The notes beneath the pieces are model-generated. The model saw only the letters and a program-made list of their open reading frames with translations. It did no database searches and was not told the DNA's origin. Shown piece after piece: positions 33,987 to 40,734 of a stretch of 40,734 nucleotides of DNA. Every line of letters starts with the position of its first letter. Positions within the stretch are counted from its first letter, which is position 1. Location of the stretch: contig JAEWAX010000050.1 of the NCBI GenBank assembly GCA_023391425.1, positions 1 to 40,734 of the forward strand. Direction: 5' to 3'. The stretch comes from Bacillota bacterium. GTDB taxonomy: Bacteria; Bacillota; Clostridia; Acetivibrionales; DSM-1351. The translations under genes and the position numbers were made by a program.

Positions 33987-35021
33987 ATGAGTAATAATAT
34001 ATTGATAAATGAAGATTTGGTTGTTGAAAGACAAACCAAGACCGGTAAAGGTAAAAAGAAAAATTCCAAAATAAAAAGTTTATTATATTTTTTAATATTT
34101 GAAATGTTCTTTTTGTCACTAACAACGCCGTTGCTAATTTTCTATGGACCTTTTGAAAATGTAAAATGCACAATTACAGGCTCTTTGTGGAATTCTTTTA
34201 CACTTAAGAAAGTTGCACATACATTTTTATCAGATGATGCTATCGCAAGAATATTAGGTGATGGATATGCTATTGCAAATGTTAATACTGAGGACATAAA
34301 AATGCTCAAATTTGGAATTAAGCATAGTAGTAAAATTGAACCATTTGATGTTGAAAGTAGTAATTTTAAAGGAAAGTTGCTGGTTATTGAGGACCCAACA
34401 AGAGTAAAGGTAGGTTACTCAAGTCAAATACCAAGAGCTGGAGAAACTACCAGTAGCATCGCTAAAAGGAATGGAGCAATAGCAGCAATAAATGGTGGTG
34501 GCTTTATTGATACTAAATGGGCTGGTACAGGTGGTGCACCCTTAGGTGTTCTGATGAGTAATGGTAAATATATAAGTGGGGAGTTAAAAGACAAAAATAA
34601 AAAACAAGATATAATTGCATTTACTGAAGAAGGAATGCTCATTGTAGGAAAGCATTCTCAAAATGATTTAAAGAAATATAATGTGAAAGAGGCTATTAAC
34701 TTTGGCCCTCCATTGGTTGTTAATGGTAAACCGACAATAAATAAAGGTGACGGTGGTCAGGGTATATCTCCTAGAACTGTAATAGGTCAAAAAGAAGATG
34801 GCTCTGTTTTGTTTTTAGTTATTGATGGTAGAAGTATTAAGTCCTATGGGGCTACACTTAAGGAAGTTCAAGACATTATGCTGAGAAATGGCGCTGTAAA
34901 TGCAGCAAACCTAGATGGAGGCTCATCAGCAACAATGTATTACGATGGCAAGGTGATAAATAATCCTTCTGATGTTTTGGGAGAGAGATCAGTGCCATCA
35001 GTATTTATGGTAATGCCATAA
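33987..35021 (+). CDS. Phosphodiester glycosidase (NAGPA) family envelope protein
   Basis: 344 residues from ATG 33987, set by AGGGGG; the frame open from 33912 has no site. An N-terminal basic stretch and one membrane helix (SLLYFLIFEMFFLSLTTPLL) anchor it outside the cell. The PF09992 domain has AAINGGGF, FGPPLVVNG, ISPRTVIGQ and NLDGGSSATMYYDG. The family cleaves or handles phosphodiester-linked sugars and is often called exopolysaccharide biosynthesis protein; the substrate here is unknown. Its leader contains an early hairpin that may limit transcription. Confidence 0.85.
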   Translation: MSNNILINEDLVVERQTKTGKGKKKNSKIKSLLYFLIFEMFFLSLTTPLLIFYGPFENVKCTITGSLWNSFTLKKVAHTFLSDDAIARILGDGYAIANVNTEDIKMLKFGIKHSSKIEPFDVESSNFKGKLLVIEDPTRVKVGYSSQIPRAGETTSSIAKRNGAIAAINGGGFIDTKWAGTGGAPLGVLMSNGKYISGELKDKNKKQDIIAFTEEGMLIVGKHSQNDLKKYNVKEAINFGPPLVVNGKPTINKGDGGQGISPRTVIGQKEDGSVLFLVIDGRSIKSYGATLKEVQDIMLRNGAVNAANLDGGSSATMYYDGKVINNPSDVLGERSVPSVFMVMP

Positions 35022-35032
35022 AGTGAAACTTT

Positions 35033-35066
35033 ATTCAGTGGGAGTTTTCTTTATGTCCCACTGAAT
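35033..35066 (+). terminator. Hairpin after phosphodiester glycosidase gene
   Basis: ATTCAGTGGGA pairs perfectly with TCCCACTGAAT. No T-run follows, so termination is uncertain. Confidence 0.55.
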
Positions 35067-35080
35067 ATTAGTTGAACCAA

Positions 35081-35168
35081 TCGGGCATTTACAGGCAGTT
35101 ATCTCCCACATATCTGTCTTTTCTATCTTGAAATCTTTAAGTGGGGAGTATTAGTGCCTGTTAATGCG
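35081..35168. repeat. Long imperfect inverted repeat before propeller gene
   Basis: CGGGCATTTACAGGCAGTTAT-CTCCCAC (35081-35110 region) is complementary, with few mismatches, to GTGGGGAGTATTAGTGCCTG and TTAATGCGGG (35139-35168), around a loop of about 28 bases. Read on the minus strand it has CACTAATACTCCCCACTT and TGTGGGAGATAAC, similar to the hairpin at 8192-8233. It may be a relative of that RNA, or a leader structure for the gene at 35189. Confidence 0.5.
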
Positions 35169-35188
35169 GGATAAGAAGGAGAAATTCT

Positions 35189-36229
35189 GTGAAAAATATA
35201 GCTAAATGGTATAAATGGATTTTACTAGCCGTAATATTTCAATTTTGTGTGTTGTTATATATTAATAACATATTTTTAACTGCTGATACAACTGTGAGTG
35301 TCACAAACGCAGGGGTTAAGAAAGAGACAACAACTGGAAACTTCAAAGTTCCTGAAGCTGCCCAGAACATTAGTATGTCTTATAATGCCAAGTTTGTAGC
35401 ATACCTGCTTGATGGTGTATTACACATAAAAAATGCAGATAGTGGCAATGATAAAAAAGTTGCTGGTTTAGCTAAGGATAGTATAACTTATTTTAGATGG
35501 CTTCCTGATAGAGATATGGTTATTTTTTCTTCTAATACAAAAAATGGTGAGAAGGGTACAATTCAAATGTCAACTTACGAGGCTGATTCAGAAACTCTAA
35601 GAGATTATCCTGAAATTTCTGGCCTAGCTTCAGAGAGTCAAGTAATGGATATAGAGCTATCACCATACACAAATGTAGTTTACTCTAAAATAAAGACGTC
35701 AGATAACAAATCGAAAATAATCAAATTCAATGTTATGAGCCAATATGCACATGTTATGAATTTGGGCGCAGATGCAATAATTAAAGAATGTACATTTGTG
35801 AATAAGCTTGTATACCAAAATGGGGAAGAATCAGTCTATGTTTACGATGGTATAAACAAAACTAAAAATAAGGTTCCTATAGATGCAGATAAAGTACGTA
35901 TTTTAGATATTGACTTGGATGACACGCTTTATATCGGAATACTGGATTCTTCAGGAAAGGTATCTCAGATCTATCATCAAAAAATAGCTGATGAGAAATT
36001 ATCTGATAATTGGACTAAGGTTACTCTGAAAGAGAGTACTTCTGTTGAGGATATTGTTATATCAGGTAATGGGAATATATATGTAAACAATAAGAATGAA
36101 AATAAAATTGTTAATGTTGTAAACGATCTCAAGGCTTCTTACAGGGGAGAATTTATTGAAGTTTTGGATGGTGCGTTGGTTTCGAGGGATAAAAATAAAA
36201 TAGATGTAACATCATTGAAGGAATACTAA
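35189..36229 (+). CDS. Membrane-anchored beta-propeller-like protein
   Basis: 346 residues from GTG 35189, with AAGGAG upstream. An N-terminal helix (WILLAVIFQFCVLLYINNIF) anchors it; the rest is outside the cell. Repeating beta units such as NAKFVAYLLDGVLHIKNADS, ITYFRWLPDRDMVIFSSNT and VMDIELSPYTNVVYSKI resemble TolB/DPP-IV-type propeller blades. No catalytic residues are seen. Unknown function; it may be an envelope partner of the preceding phosphodiester glycosidase, though two hairpins separate them. Confidence 0.65.
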   Translation: MKNIAKWYKWILLAVIFQFCVLLYINNIFLTADTTVSVTNAGVKKETTTGNFKVPEAAQNISMSYNAKFVAYLLDGVLHIKNADSGNDKKVAGLAKDSITYFRWLPDRDMVIFSSNTKNGEKGTIQMSTYEADSETLRDYPEISGLASESQVMDIELSPYTNVVYSKIKTSDNKSKIIKFNVMSQYAHVMNLGADAIIKECTFVNKLVYQNGEESVYVYDGINKTKNKVPIDADKVRILDIDLDDTLYIGILDSSGKVSQIYHQKIADEKLSDNWTKVTLKESTSVEDIVISGNGNIYVNNKNENKIVNVVNDLKASYRGEFIEVLDGALVSRDKNKIDVTSLKEY

Positions 36230-36320
36230 ATATGATAGAATATGTTTAATTCCTGTTTAAATGGGTATTAATAAATTAAGTTTTTTGTAATTAATTTATG
36301 CAAAATAGGAGGAAATAGTA

Positions 36321-36647
36321 ATGTCGGATAATATTGTAAATATAACAAATGCTACTTTCGAAGAAGTGGTGTTGAAATCAGACAAACCAGTTGTTGTTGA
36401 TTTTTGGGCGTCATGGTGTGGCCCATGCAGGATGGTTGCTCCAATAATGGAAGAGTTAGCGAATGACCTTGTTGGTAAAGTTCAAATAGCAAAGGTAAAT
36501 GTAGATGAACAGGGCGAATTAGCAGCACAGTTCAGAATAATGAGTATACCGACTGTCTTAGTTTTCAAAAATGGAGAGGTTGCGGAAAAGATTGTTGGGG
36601 CTAGAACAAAGGATGAATTTACTGAACTGATAGAAAAACATTTATAA
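36321..36647 (+). CDS. trxA: Thioredoxin
   Basis: 108 residues with the full thioredoxin fold: VVVDFWASWCGPCRMVAPIM with Cys33 and Cys36, cis-proline in MSIPTVLVF, and GARTKDEFTELIEKHL at the end. Disulphide reduction in the cytoplasm. AGGAGG before ATG. No thioredoxin reductase is adjacent, and strong hairpins follow. Confidence 0.95.
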   Translation: MSDNIVNITNATFEEVVLKSDKPVVVDFWASWCGPCRMVAPIMEELANDLVGKVQIAKVNVDEQGELAAQFRIMSIPTVLVFKNGEVAEKIVGARTKDEFTELIEKHL

Positions 36648-36658
36648 CGTGGCAATAG

Positions 36659-36724
36659 ATATCCCACACCTCTTATAGGTGGCGGGTACCACATCGGTTT
36701 TCAGGCGGTGAGTATATCTCCCGC
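36659..36724 (-). repeat. Hairpin region resembling unassigned structured RNA
   Basis: Minus strand reads TACCCGCCACCT-ATAAG-AGGTGTGGGATA, similar to TACCCCCACTTTCATAAG then TGTGGGATA at 8201-8227. An outer GGCGGG/CCCGCC pair spans 36681-36724. Similarity is by eye and limited to the hairpin. Confidence 0.35.
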
Positions 36725-36732
36725 CTCGTTGA

Positions 36733-36794
36733 AACGCTGCTAATGAAATTAAATTTTTCTACAACCGAAAAATTTAATTTTGAATTGAGGCGTT
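36733..36794 (+). terminator. Hairpin after trxA
   Basis: AAATTAAATTTTTC (36746-36759) pairs perfectly with GAAAAATTTAATTT (36767-36780), with an outer ACGC/GCGT closing pair. AT-rich, no clear T-run. Confidence 0.55.
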
Positions 36795-36876
36795 ATAAAA
36801 ACGAATATAGAAAGAAAAATAACAAATAAAAAATTATTAATATATGTTATTTAGTTATTGATTTAATAATTTTATT

Positions 36877-36984
36877 AAAAATACGCTCTTTAAGTGATAT
36901 GCTTCCTTTATTGTAGACAGTTTAAATAATAAAAACTGTTTCTATAAACGGAGTATATCAGTTTAATTCCTGAGCGTATTTTTG
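36877..36984. repeat. Nested three-arm inverted repeat of about 108 bases
   Basis: Outer arm AAAATACGCTC with GAGCGTATTTT, middle arm TGATATGCTTCC with GGAGTATATCA, inner arm TAGACAGTTT with AACTGTTTCTA, all in register around an A-rich loop. It lies upstream of the DivIVA-like gene. A miniature inverted-repeat element or a folded RNA are both possible. Confidence 0.65.
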
Positions 36985-37098
36985 TGTTTTAATAAAAAAT
37001 TACTTTTTTAATAGAAAAAAGGATTTTAAATGTTATAATGGAATAGTATAGTATCTAATCTTTAAATAATTCCTAATTTTCGTGGGGGGAATGAACTT

Positions 37099-37539
37099 AT
37101 GGCAGGAGAAAAAATGTTTTCTACAGCGCTTTTTGGATTTAATAAAAAGCATGTTAATTCTTATTTAGAGAAGATGAACAGAGAGTATGAAGAAAAAATC
37201 AGAATGAAAGAAAAAGAGATTGCTGAAATTAAGGCTCAGTATAGAGATATTAAGAGCAAGTATGATGAAATCAATTCAAATATTGAACAAATACAGGATG
37301 ACAGGGAAAAGATTGCAAATGCTATAATTACAGCTCAGGAAAAAGCTGAAACTATTATCGAAGAAGCTAGAAAACAAGCCATAGATGAAAAGAAACTGCT
37401 TGAGCAACAGGTGGAAAAGGAAAAAGAAAAACTTGTGGATATCAAACAGGAACTCAAGGTATTAAAAGTTGAGGTTGTAGATAAGCTAAAGAAATATGAG
37501 GGTGAGTTATCGGGTTTTATACAAGATAATGAGAATTAG
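37099..37539 (+). CDS. DivIVA-domain coiled-coil protein
   Basis: 146 residues. The N-terminal STALFGFNKKHVNSYLEKMN matches the DivIVA/GpsB membrane-curvature motif; most of the rest is a continuous charged coiled coil (about 25-135). Shorter than typical DivIVA. Probably a polar or septal scaffold acting on envelope growth. GGGGGGA lies 10 bases before ATG, and a perfect TATAAT at 37034-37039 suggests its own promoter downstream of the nested repeat. Confidence 0.78.
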   Translation: MAGEKMFSTALFGFNKKHVNSYLEKMNREYEEKIRMKEKEIAEIKAQYRDIKSKYDEINSNIEQIQDDREKIANAIITAQEKAETIIEEARKQAIDEKKLLEQQVEKEKEKLVDIKQELKVLKVEVVDKLKKYEGELSGFIQDNEN

Positions 37540-37660
37540 AGTAAGTGATTGTTAGATAATATTTAAAACAGATTTTAGCAGAAATAATTTTACTTGAATA
37601 ATACTGCAAACTAAATTATAATATTATTTAATAGATTTTTAGATTAGTTAATCTTTTTGA

Positions 37661-37690
37661 TTGAAATAGCATAATATATATTTATATAAT
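37661..37690 (+). promoter_or_regulatory. Promoter of T-box transcript
   Basis: TTGAAA (37661-37666), 18-base spacer and TATAAT (37685-37690), about 20 bases before the T-box. Confidence 0.65.
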
Positions 37691-37711
37691 GATTATTATA
37701 ATGTAAATGCT

Positions 37712-37963
37712 GTGAACGGGAAGAGTAAATATTTAATTAGTTCAAGAGAGCCGGTAATTCAGCTTGCTGTTGGTGAGAGGCCGGTACTAATTTTTATTGA
37801 AGGCAGCCCAGGAGCGGCTTTTTCGAAAACTTATTTATTTTGTTAGTAGAAAAAGACGTGACGCCACGTTACAGGCGAGTAATGTAAGCATTATTTATTA
37901 GTGTAATGCCGCATTATTATTAAGAGAATGCTTATTTAAGCATTAATTAGGGTGGTACCGCGG
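37712..37963 (+). promoter_or_regulatory. T-box leader
   Basis: The invariant AGGGTGGTACCGCG T-box is at 37949-37962. Stem I shows GAGTAAAT (loop E-like), AAGAGAGCCGG, GTTGGTGAGAGGCCGG and GAAGGCAGCCCAGGAG, the usual order. The helix AATTAGT/ACTAATT leaves TTTATTGAAGG on the 3' side of the specifier loop. TTT (Phe) or ATT (Ile) are possible specifiers; I cannot decide by eye. It controls the Lrp-aminotransferase operon. Confidence 0.92.
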
Positions 37964-38002
37964 AAACCTTCGTCCCTGTTATAGAGGACTTAGGTTTTTT
38001 TT
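37963..38002 (+). terminator. T-box terminator
   Basis: AACCT-tc-GTCC pairs with GGAC-tt-AGGTT, followed by eight T. The 5' arm overlaps the T-box antiterminator region, as in standard T-box leaders. Confidence 0.88.
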
Positions 38003-38093
38003 GTTTTCTTTTTAAGTCAAAAGCTTAGTGAATAACACTAAGTAATTATATCGGTATTACCGACAGATTTTAATGAAAAAGGAGAGATGTGCA

Positions 38094-38573
38094 ATGGAAG
38101 AAATACTCGAAATATTGGAAAAGAATAGCAAGGCGACGATTGAGCAAATCGCGGTTATGATAGGCAAGCCAATTGAAGAGGTAGCGGCCGCCATCAAAAG
38201 ATATGAAGCAGATAATGTAATTGTTGGATACAACACTTTAATAAATTGGGATAAAACACAAAAAGAAAAGGTTACAGCATTGATTGAGGTAAAAGTTACA
38301 CCACAGAGAGGACAAGGCTTTGACAAGATAGCAGACAGAATATACAAATACCCGGAGGTAACAGCATGCTATTTGATGTCTGGAGGCTTTGACTTAACTG
38401 TTATCATTGAGGGAAAAACAATGAAAGAGGTTGCTTTGTTTGTTTCAGAGAAGCTAGCACCACTGGAATCAGTGTTAAGCACATCGACACACTTTGTGCT
38501 AAAAAAATATAAGGATAAGGGTACTATTTTCGAAGAAAAGCAGACAGATAGAAGGGAGCCAATATTTATATGA
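38094..38573 (+). CDS. Lrp/AsnC family regulator
   Basis: 159 residues from ATG 38094 (GGAGAG upstream; 38073 lacks a site). N-terminal winged helix (EILEKNSKATIEQIAVMIGK, IEEVAAAIKRYE) and a C-terminal RAM/ACT-like ligand domain (TALIEVKVTPQRGQGFDKIA, VTACYLMSGGFDLTVIIEG). The stop overlaps the aminotransferase start as ATGA, so both are translated together and share the T-box leader. An amino acid effector, the same one sensed by the T-box, is likely. Confidence 0.9.
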   Translation: MEEILEILEKNSKATIEQIAVMIGKPIEEVAAAIKRYEADNVIVGYNTLINWDKTQKEKVTALIEVKVTPQRGQGFDKIADRIYKYPEVTACYLMSGGFDLTVIIEGKTMKEVALFVSEKLAPLESVLSTSTHFVLKKYKDKGTIFEEKQTDRREPIFI

Positions 38574-39733
38574 TAATGAAGGATATGATTTTAGATAAAA
38601 TAAAAAAAGTTCCACCTTCAGGGATAAGGAAGTATTTTGATTTAATAAATGAAATGAAGGATGCCATTTCGCTTGGCGTAGGAGAACCTGACTTTGTAAC
38701 ACCTTGGAATATAAGAGAAGCTGGTATCTACTCTTTGGAAAATGGGAACACGCACTATTCCTCTAATGCTGGTTTTATTGAACTGAGAGAGGAGATAAGC
38801 AATTACTTACATAGAAAGTTCTCACTTGACTATAATCCAGCAGATGAAGTTTTAGTCACAGTAGGTGGAAGTGAGGGAATAGATGCAGCTTTAAGGGCTC
38901 TTGTTGGACCAGGTGATGAGGTTATCATTCCTGAACCTAGTTTTGTTGCATACCAAGGCTGTACTGGCTTTACAGGGGCAACGGCAGTAACTATTGCACT
39001 TAAACAAGAAAATGAGTTCAAGCTAACAGCAGGTGAACTTGAAGCTGCTATTACTGATAGAACAAAGGTAGTGATAATTCCATTTCCTAATAACCCGACA
39101 GGAGCAATAATGACAAGGGATGAGCTTTATGAATTGGTTAAGGTTCTTAAGGATAAAAATATTGTCGTAATATCAGATGAGATATATTGTGAGTTGACAT
39201 ATGAAGGCCAGCATACTTCCATAGCTAGCTTTCCGGAAATGAAGGATAGAACTATTGTTATAAACGGATTTTCAAAATCCTATGCTATGACCGGCTGGCG
39301 TTTGGGTTATGCTTGTGGTCATAAGGACATAATAAATGAGATGAAAAAGATACATCAGTATGCTATTATGTGTGCACCAACCACATCACAAGATGCTGCT
39401 ATAGAGGCATTGCGAAACAGTGATGATGATGTTGAAATGATGGCAAAGGAATACAATAGAAGAAGAAGAGTTATGATAGATGGATTTCGAAAAGCTGGTT
39501 TTTCCTGCTTTGAACCTAAAGGAGCTTTTTATGTTTTCCCATGTATAAAAGGTTCTGGGTTAAGCTCTGAAGAATTTTGTGATAGACTTCTTGTTGAGCA
39601 AAAGGTACTAGTTGTGCCAGGAACTGCATTTGGAGCATGTGGAGAAGGTTATGTCCGTGCATGTTATGCTTCATCAATGGAAAACATAAATGAGGCTATG
39701 AACAGAATTAAGATTTTTGCAGATAGTTTATAA
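38570..39733 (+). CDS. PLP-dependent class I aminotransferase
   Basis: 387 residues, fold type I. Schiff-base Lys236 in SKSYAMTGWRLGY; GVGEPDFVTPWNIREA (substrate loop), FPNNPTGAI, ISDEIYCEL and VRACYA (carboxylate-binding Arg) are present. Resembles the AraT/PatA/AspC-like aromatic and aspartate group; exact substrate is open. Coupled by ATGA to an Lrp-type regulator under a T-box, so it should answer to starvation for one amino acid. Start could be the third codon (MKDMIL). Confidence 0.9.
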   Translation: MIMKDMILDKIKKVPPSGIRKYFDLINEMKDAISLGVGEPDFVTPWNIREAGIYSLENGNTHYSSNAGFIELREEISNYLHRKFSLDYNPADEVLVTVGGSEGIDAALRALVGPGDEVIIPEPSFVAYQGCTGFTGATAVTIALKQENEFKLTAGELEAAITDRTKVVIIPFPNNPTGAIMTRDELYELVKVLKDKNIVVISDEIYCELTYEGQHTSIASFPEMKDRTIVINGFSKSYAMTGWRLGYACGHKDIINEMKKIHQYAIMCAPTTSQDAAIEALRNSDDDVEMMAKEYNRRRRVMIDGFRKAGFSCFEPKGAFYVFPCIKGSGLSSEEFCDRLLVEQKVLVVPGTAFGACGEGYVRACYASSMENINEAMNRIKIFADSL

Positions 39734-39803
39734 ATGCCTACCTCTGTTAAATGTCTACTTTTAGCAGTAACGCGAGAGGGTGCTAAGGTCTTACTAAAGA
39801 TTT

Positions 39804-39843
39804 CTATGGTTCAGAGGCAGTAAACCTTTCCTCTGAATCATAG
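39804..39843 (+). terminator. Hairpin between aminotransferase and HAD gene
   Basis: CTATGGTTCAGAGG pairs with CCTCTGAATCATAG (one G-T pair). No T-run, so it may be a leader or processing structure rather than a terminator. Confidence 0.5.
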
Positions 39844-39886
39844 GAATCCATTGATAGCAACATATGATGAAAATTTGGAGGAATAG

Positions 39887-40711
39887 ATGTACAGATTAAT
39901 GGCAATTGATTTAGATGGAACGTTGCTTGATAATAATAAAGAAATTTCTCATAGAAATAAAGAAGCAATTTCATTAGCAATAGAGAAGGGAATAAAAATT
40001 GTAATATGCTCCGGTAGAGTGTACACTGGTGCAAGACAATATGCTAAACAAGTCGGTTCAAAAGATCCAATTATAGCCTGTAACGGAGCAATTATCAGCG
40101 AAAATATTGATGGAAAAATACTTTATTCAAATAATTTAGATAATGAGGAATGCTTGAAAATAGTTGATATATGCCACAGGAACAACATTTACTTTCATGT
40201 TTATGCTGGAGATACTATGCTTACTGAAAAATTAGGTTTTACCTCACTTAAATATTTTGAAAAAAATAAAAGTATGCCGCCAGAGGACAGAGTTAATATT
40301 GAGGTAGTTAAAGACATGGTGGCTAAGCTTAATAGTATCGCGGGACAGGTCTTAAAATTTGTAGTTGTGGCCGATGACATGACACTACTTAAAAAAGTTA
40401 GAAATGAAATGGAGCAAATATCAAGTATCGATGTTATGAGCTCCAATTATGACAACTTTGAAGTAATGAATAAAGGCGTCAATAAGGGGGCTGCATTAAG
40501 GAAACTATCAGAGCTATTGGATATTCCAGCTATAGAAATGATTGCAATTGGGGATAATGAGAATGATATTTCCATGTTCAATTATGTTGGGCTAAGCATA
40601 GCAATGGATAACGGTGAGGATTGTGCTAAAGAGGCTGCACAATATGTTACCGCAGCAAATGATCAGGATGGTGTAGCAAAGGCAATCGAAAAGTTTATTT
40701 TTGGATGTTAA
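39887..40711 (+). CDS. Cof-type HAD-IIB phosphatase
   Basis: 274 residues. HAD motif I DLDGTLLD with Asp8 nucleophile and Asp10; motif II in IVICSGR; Lys in NKGVNKGAAL; motif IV GDNENDISMF. A C2B cap between about 85 and 190. Members dephosphorylate sugar phosphates, FMN or PLP-like substrates; target unknown here. GGAGG before ATG. It reaches nearly to the window end. Confidence 0.9.
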   Translation: MYRLMAIDLDGTLLDNNKEISHRNKEAISLAIEKGIKIVICSGRVYTGARQYAKQVGSKDPIIACNGAIISENIDGKILYSNNLDNEECLKIVDICHRNNIYFHVYAGDTMLTEKLGFTSLKYFEKNKSMPPEDRVNIEVVKDMVAKLNSIAGQVLKFVVVADDMTLLKKVRNEMEQISSIDVMSSNYDNFEVMNKGVNKGAALRKLSELLDIPAIEMIAIGDNENDISMFNYVGLSIAMDNGEDCAKEAAQYVTAANDQDGVAKAIEKFIFGC

Positions 40712-40734
40712 CAAAAATAAGGATACTAATAACG

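Noticed and set aside
1..40734. tRNA or rRNA genes
   Set aside because: I saw no tRNA-like cloverleaf with CCA-proximal features and no rRNA segments on either strand.

Overview
The window is AT-rich, with short intergenic gaps, AGGAGG-type ribosome binding sites, many intrinsic terminators and many RNA leaders. It reads as a chromosomal segment of an anaerobic, fermentative, low-GC Firmicute. A GH9 glycosidase, a PPi-type phosphofructokinase, pyruvate formate-lyase and a BcrA/HgdC-type activase operon fit a plant-fibre-degrading clostridium (Ruminiclostridium/Clostridium cluster III-like). That placement is inference; no rRNA or marker gene is present.

Layout. 1-1445: right part of an IS3-family element (orfA open at the window edge, orfB by -1 frameshift). 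1618-3483: small accessory genes and wreckage (membrane protein, broken lipoprotein, gene remnant, MmcQ/YjbR gene). 2880-6659: an imperfect duplication in which each copy carries a gene remnant, a sigma-A promoter, a GEMM-type (c-di-GMP-I-like) riboswitch, an intrinsic terminator and a TTG-started reading frame beginning MLKEIY(S/N)AG. One copy drives a GH9 enzyme without a signal peptide, the other a FabH-like ketosynthase. 6633-10125: ketosynthase, STAS-like protein, structured RNA, chemoreceptor lacking an extracellular domain, and second STAS-like protein, closed by a strong terminator. This c-di-GMP-controlled cluster is the best candidate for an undescribed system.

10162-15330: central metabolism: pyruvate formate-lyase (minus) behind a ZTP riboswitch, PPi-phosphofructokinase (minus), and divergent class II aldolase (plus). 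15452-15994: guanidine exporter of the SMR family behind a guanidine-I (ykkC) riboswitch. 16152-19154: secreted GHL10-amidase fusion. 19319-22338: three overlapping genes of the CoA-dehydratase activase family, the first with its ribosome binding site buried in a terminator-like stem. 22440-25200: flavin-type oxidase-fold protein, DUF1295-hydrolase fusion, and TetR regulator with a 22-bp palindrome. 25446-27574: small accessory genes. 27929-30203: tandem radical SAM paralogues divergent from an HxlR regulator, with a palindrome between them. 30502-33063: alpha-glucan phosphorylase. 33325-37539: membrane, envelope, thioredoxin and DivIVA-like genes with structured intergenic hairpins. 37661-39733: T-box leader, Lrp-type regulator and aminotransferase. 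39887-40711: HAD phosphatase.

A striking feature is RNA-level control: two GEMM riboswitches, ZTP and guanidine-I riboswitches, a T-box, and at least one structured RNA that I cannot assign, with possible degenerate relatives elsewhere in the window.
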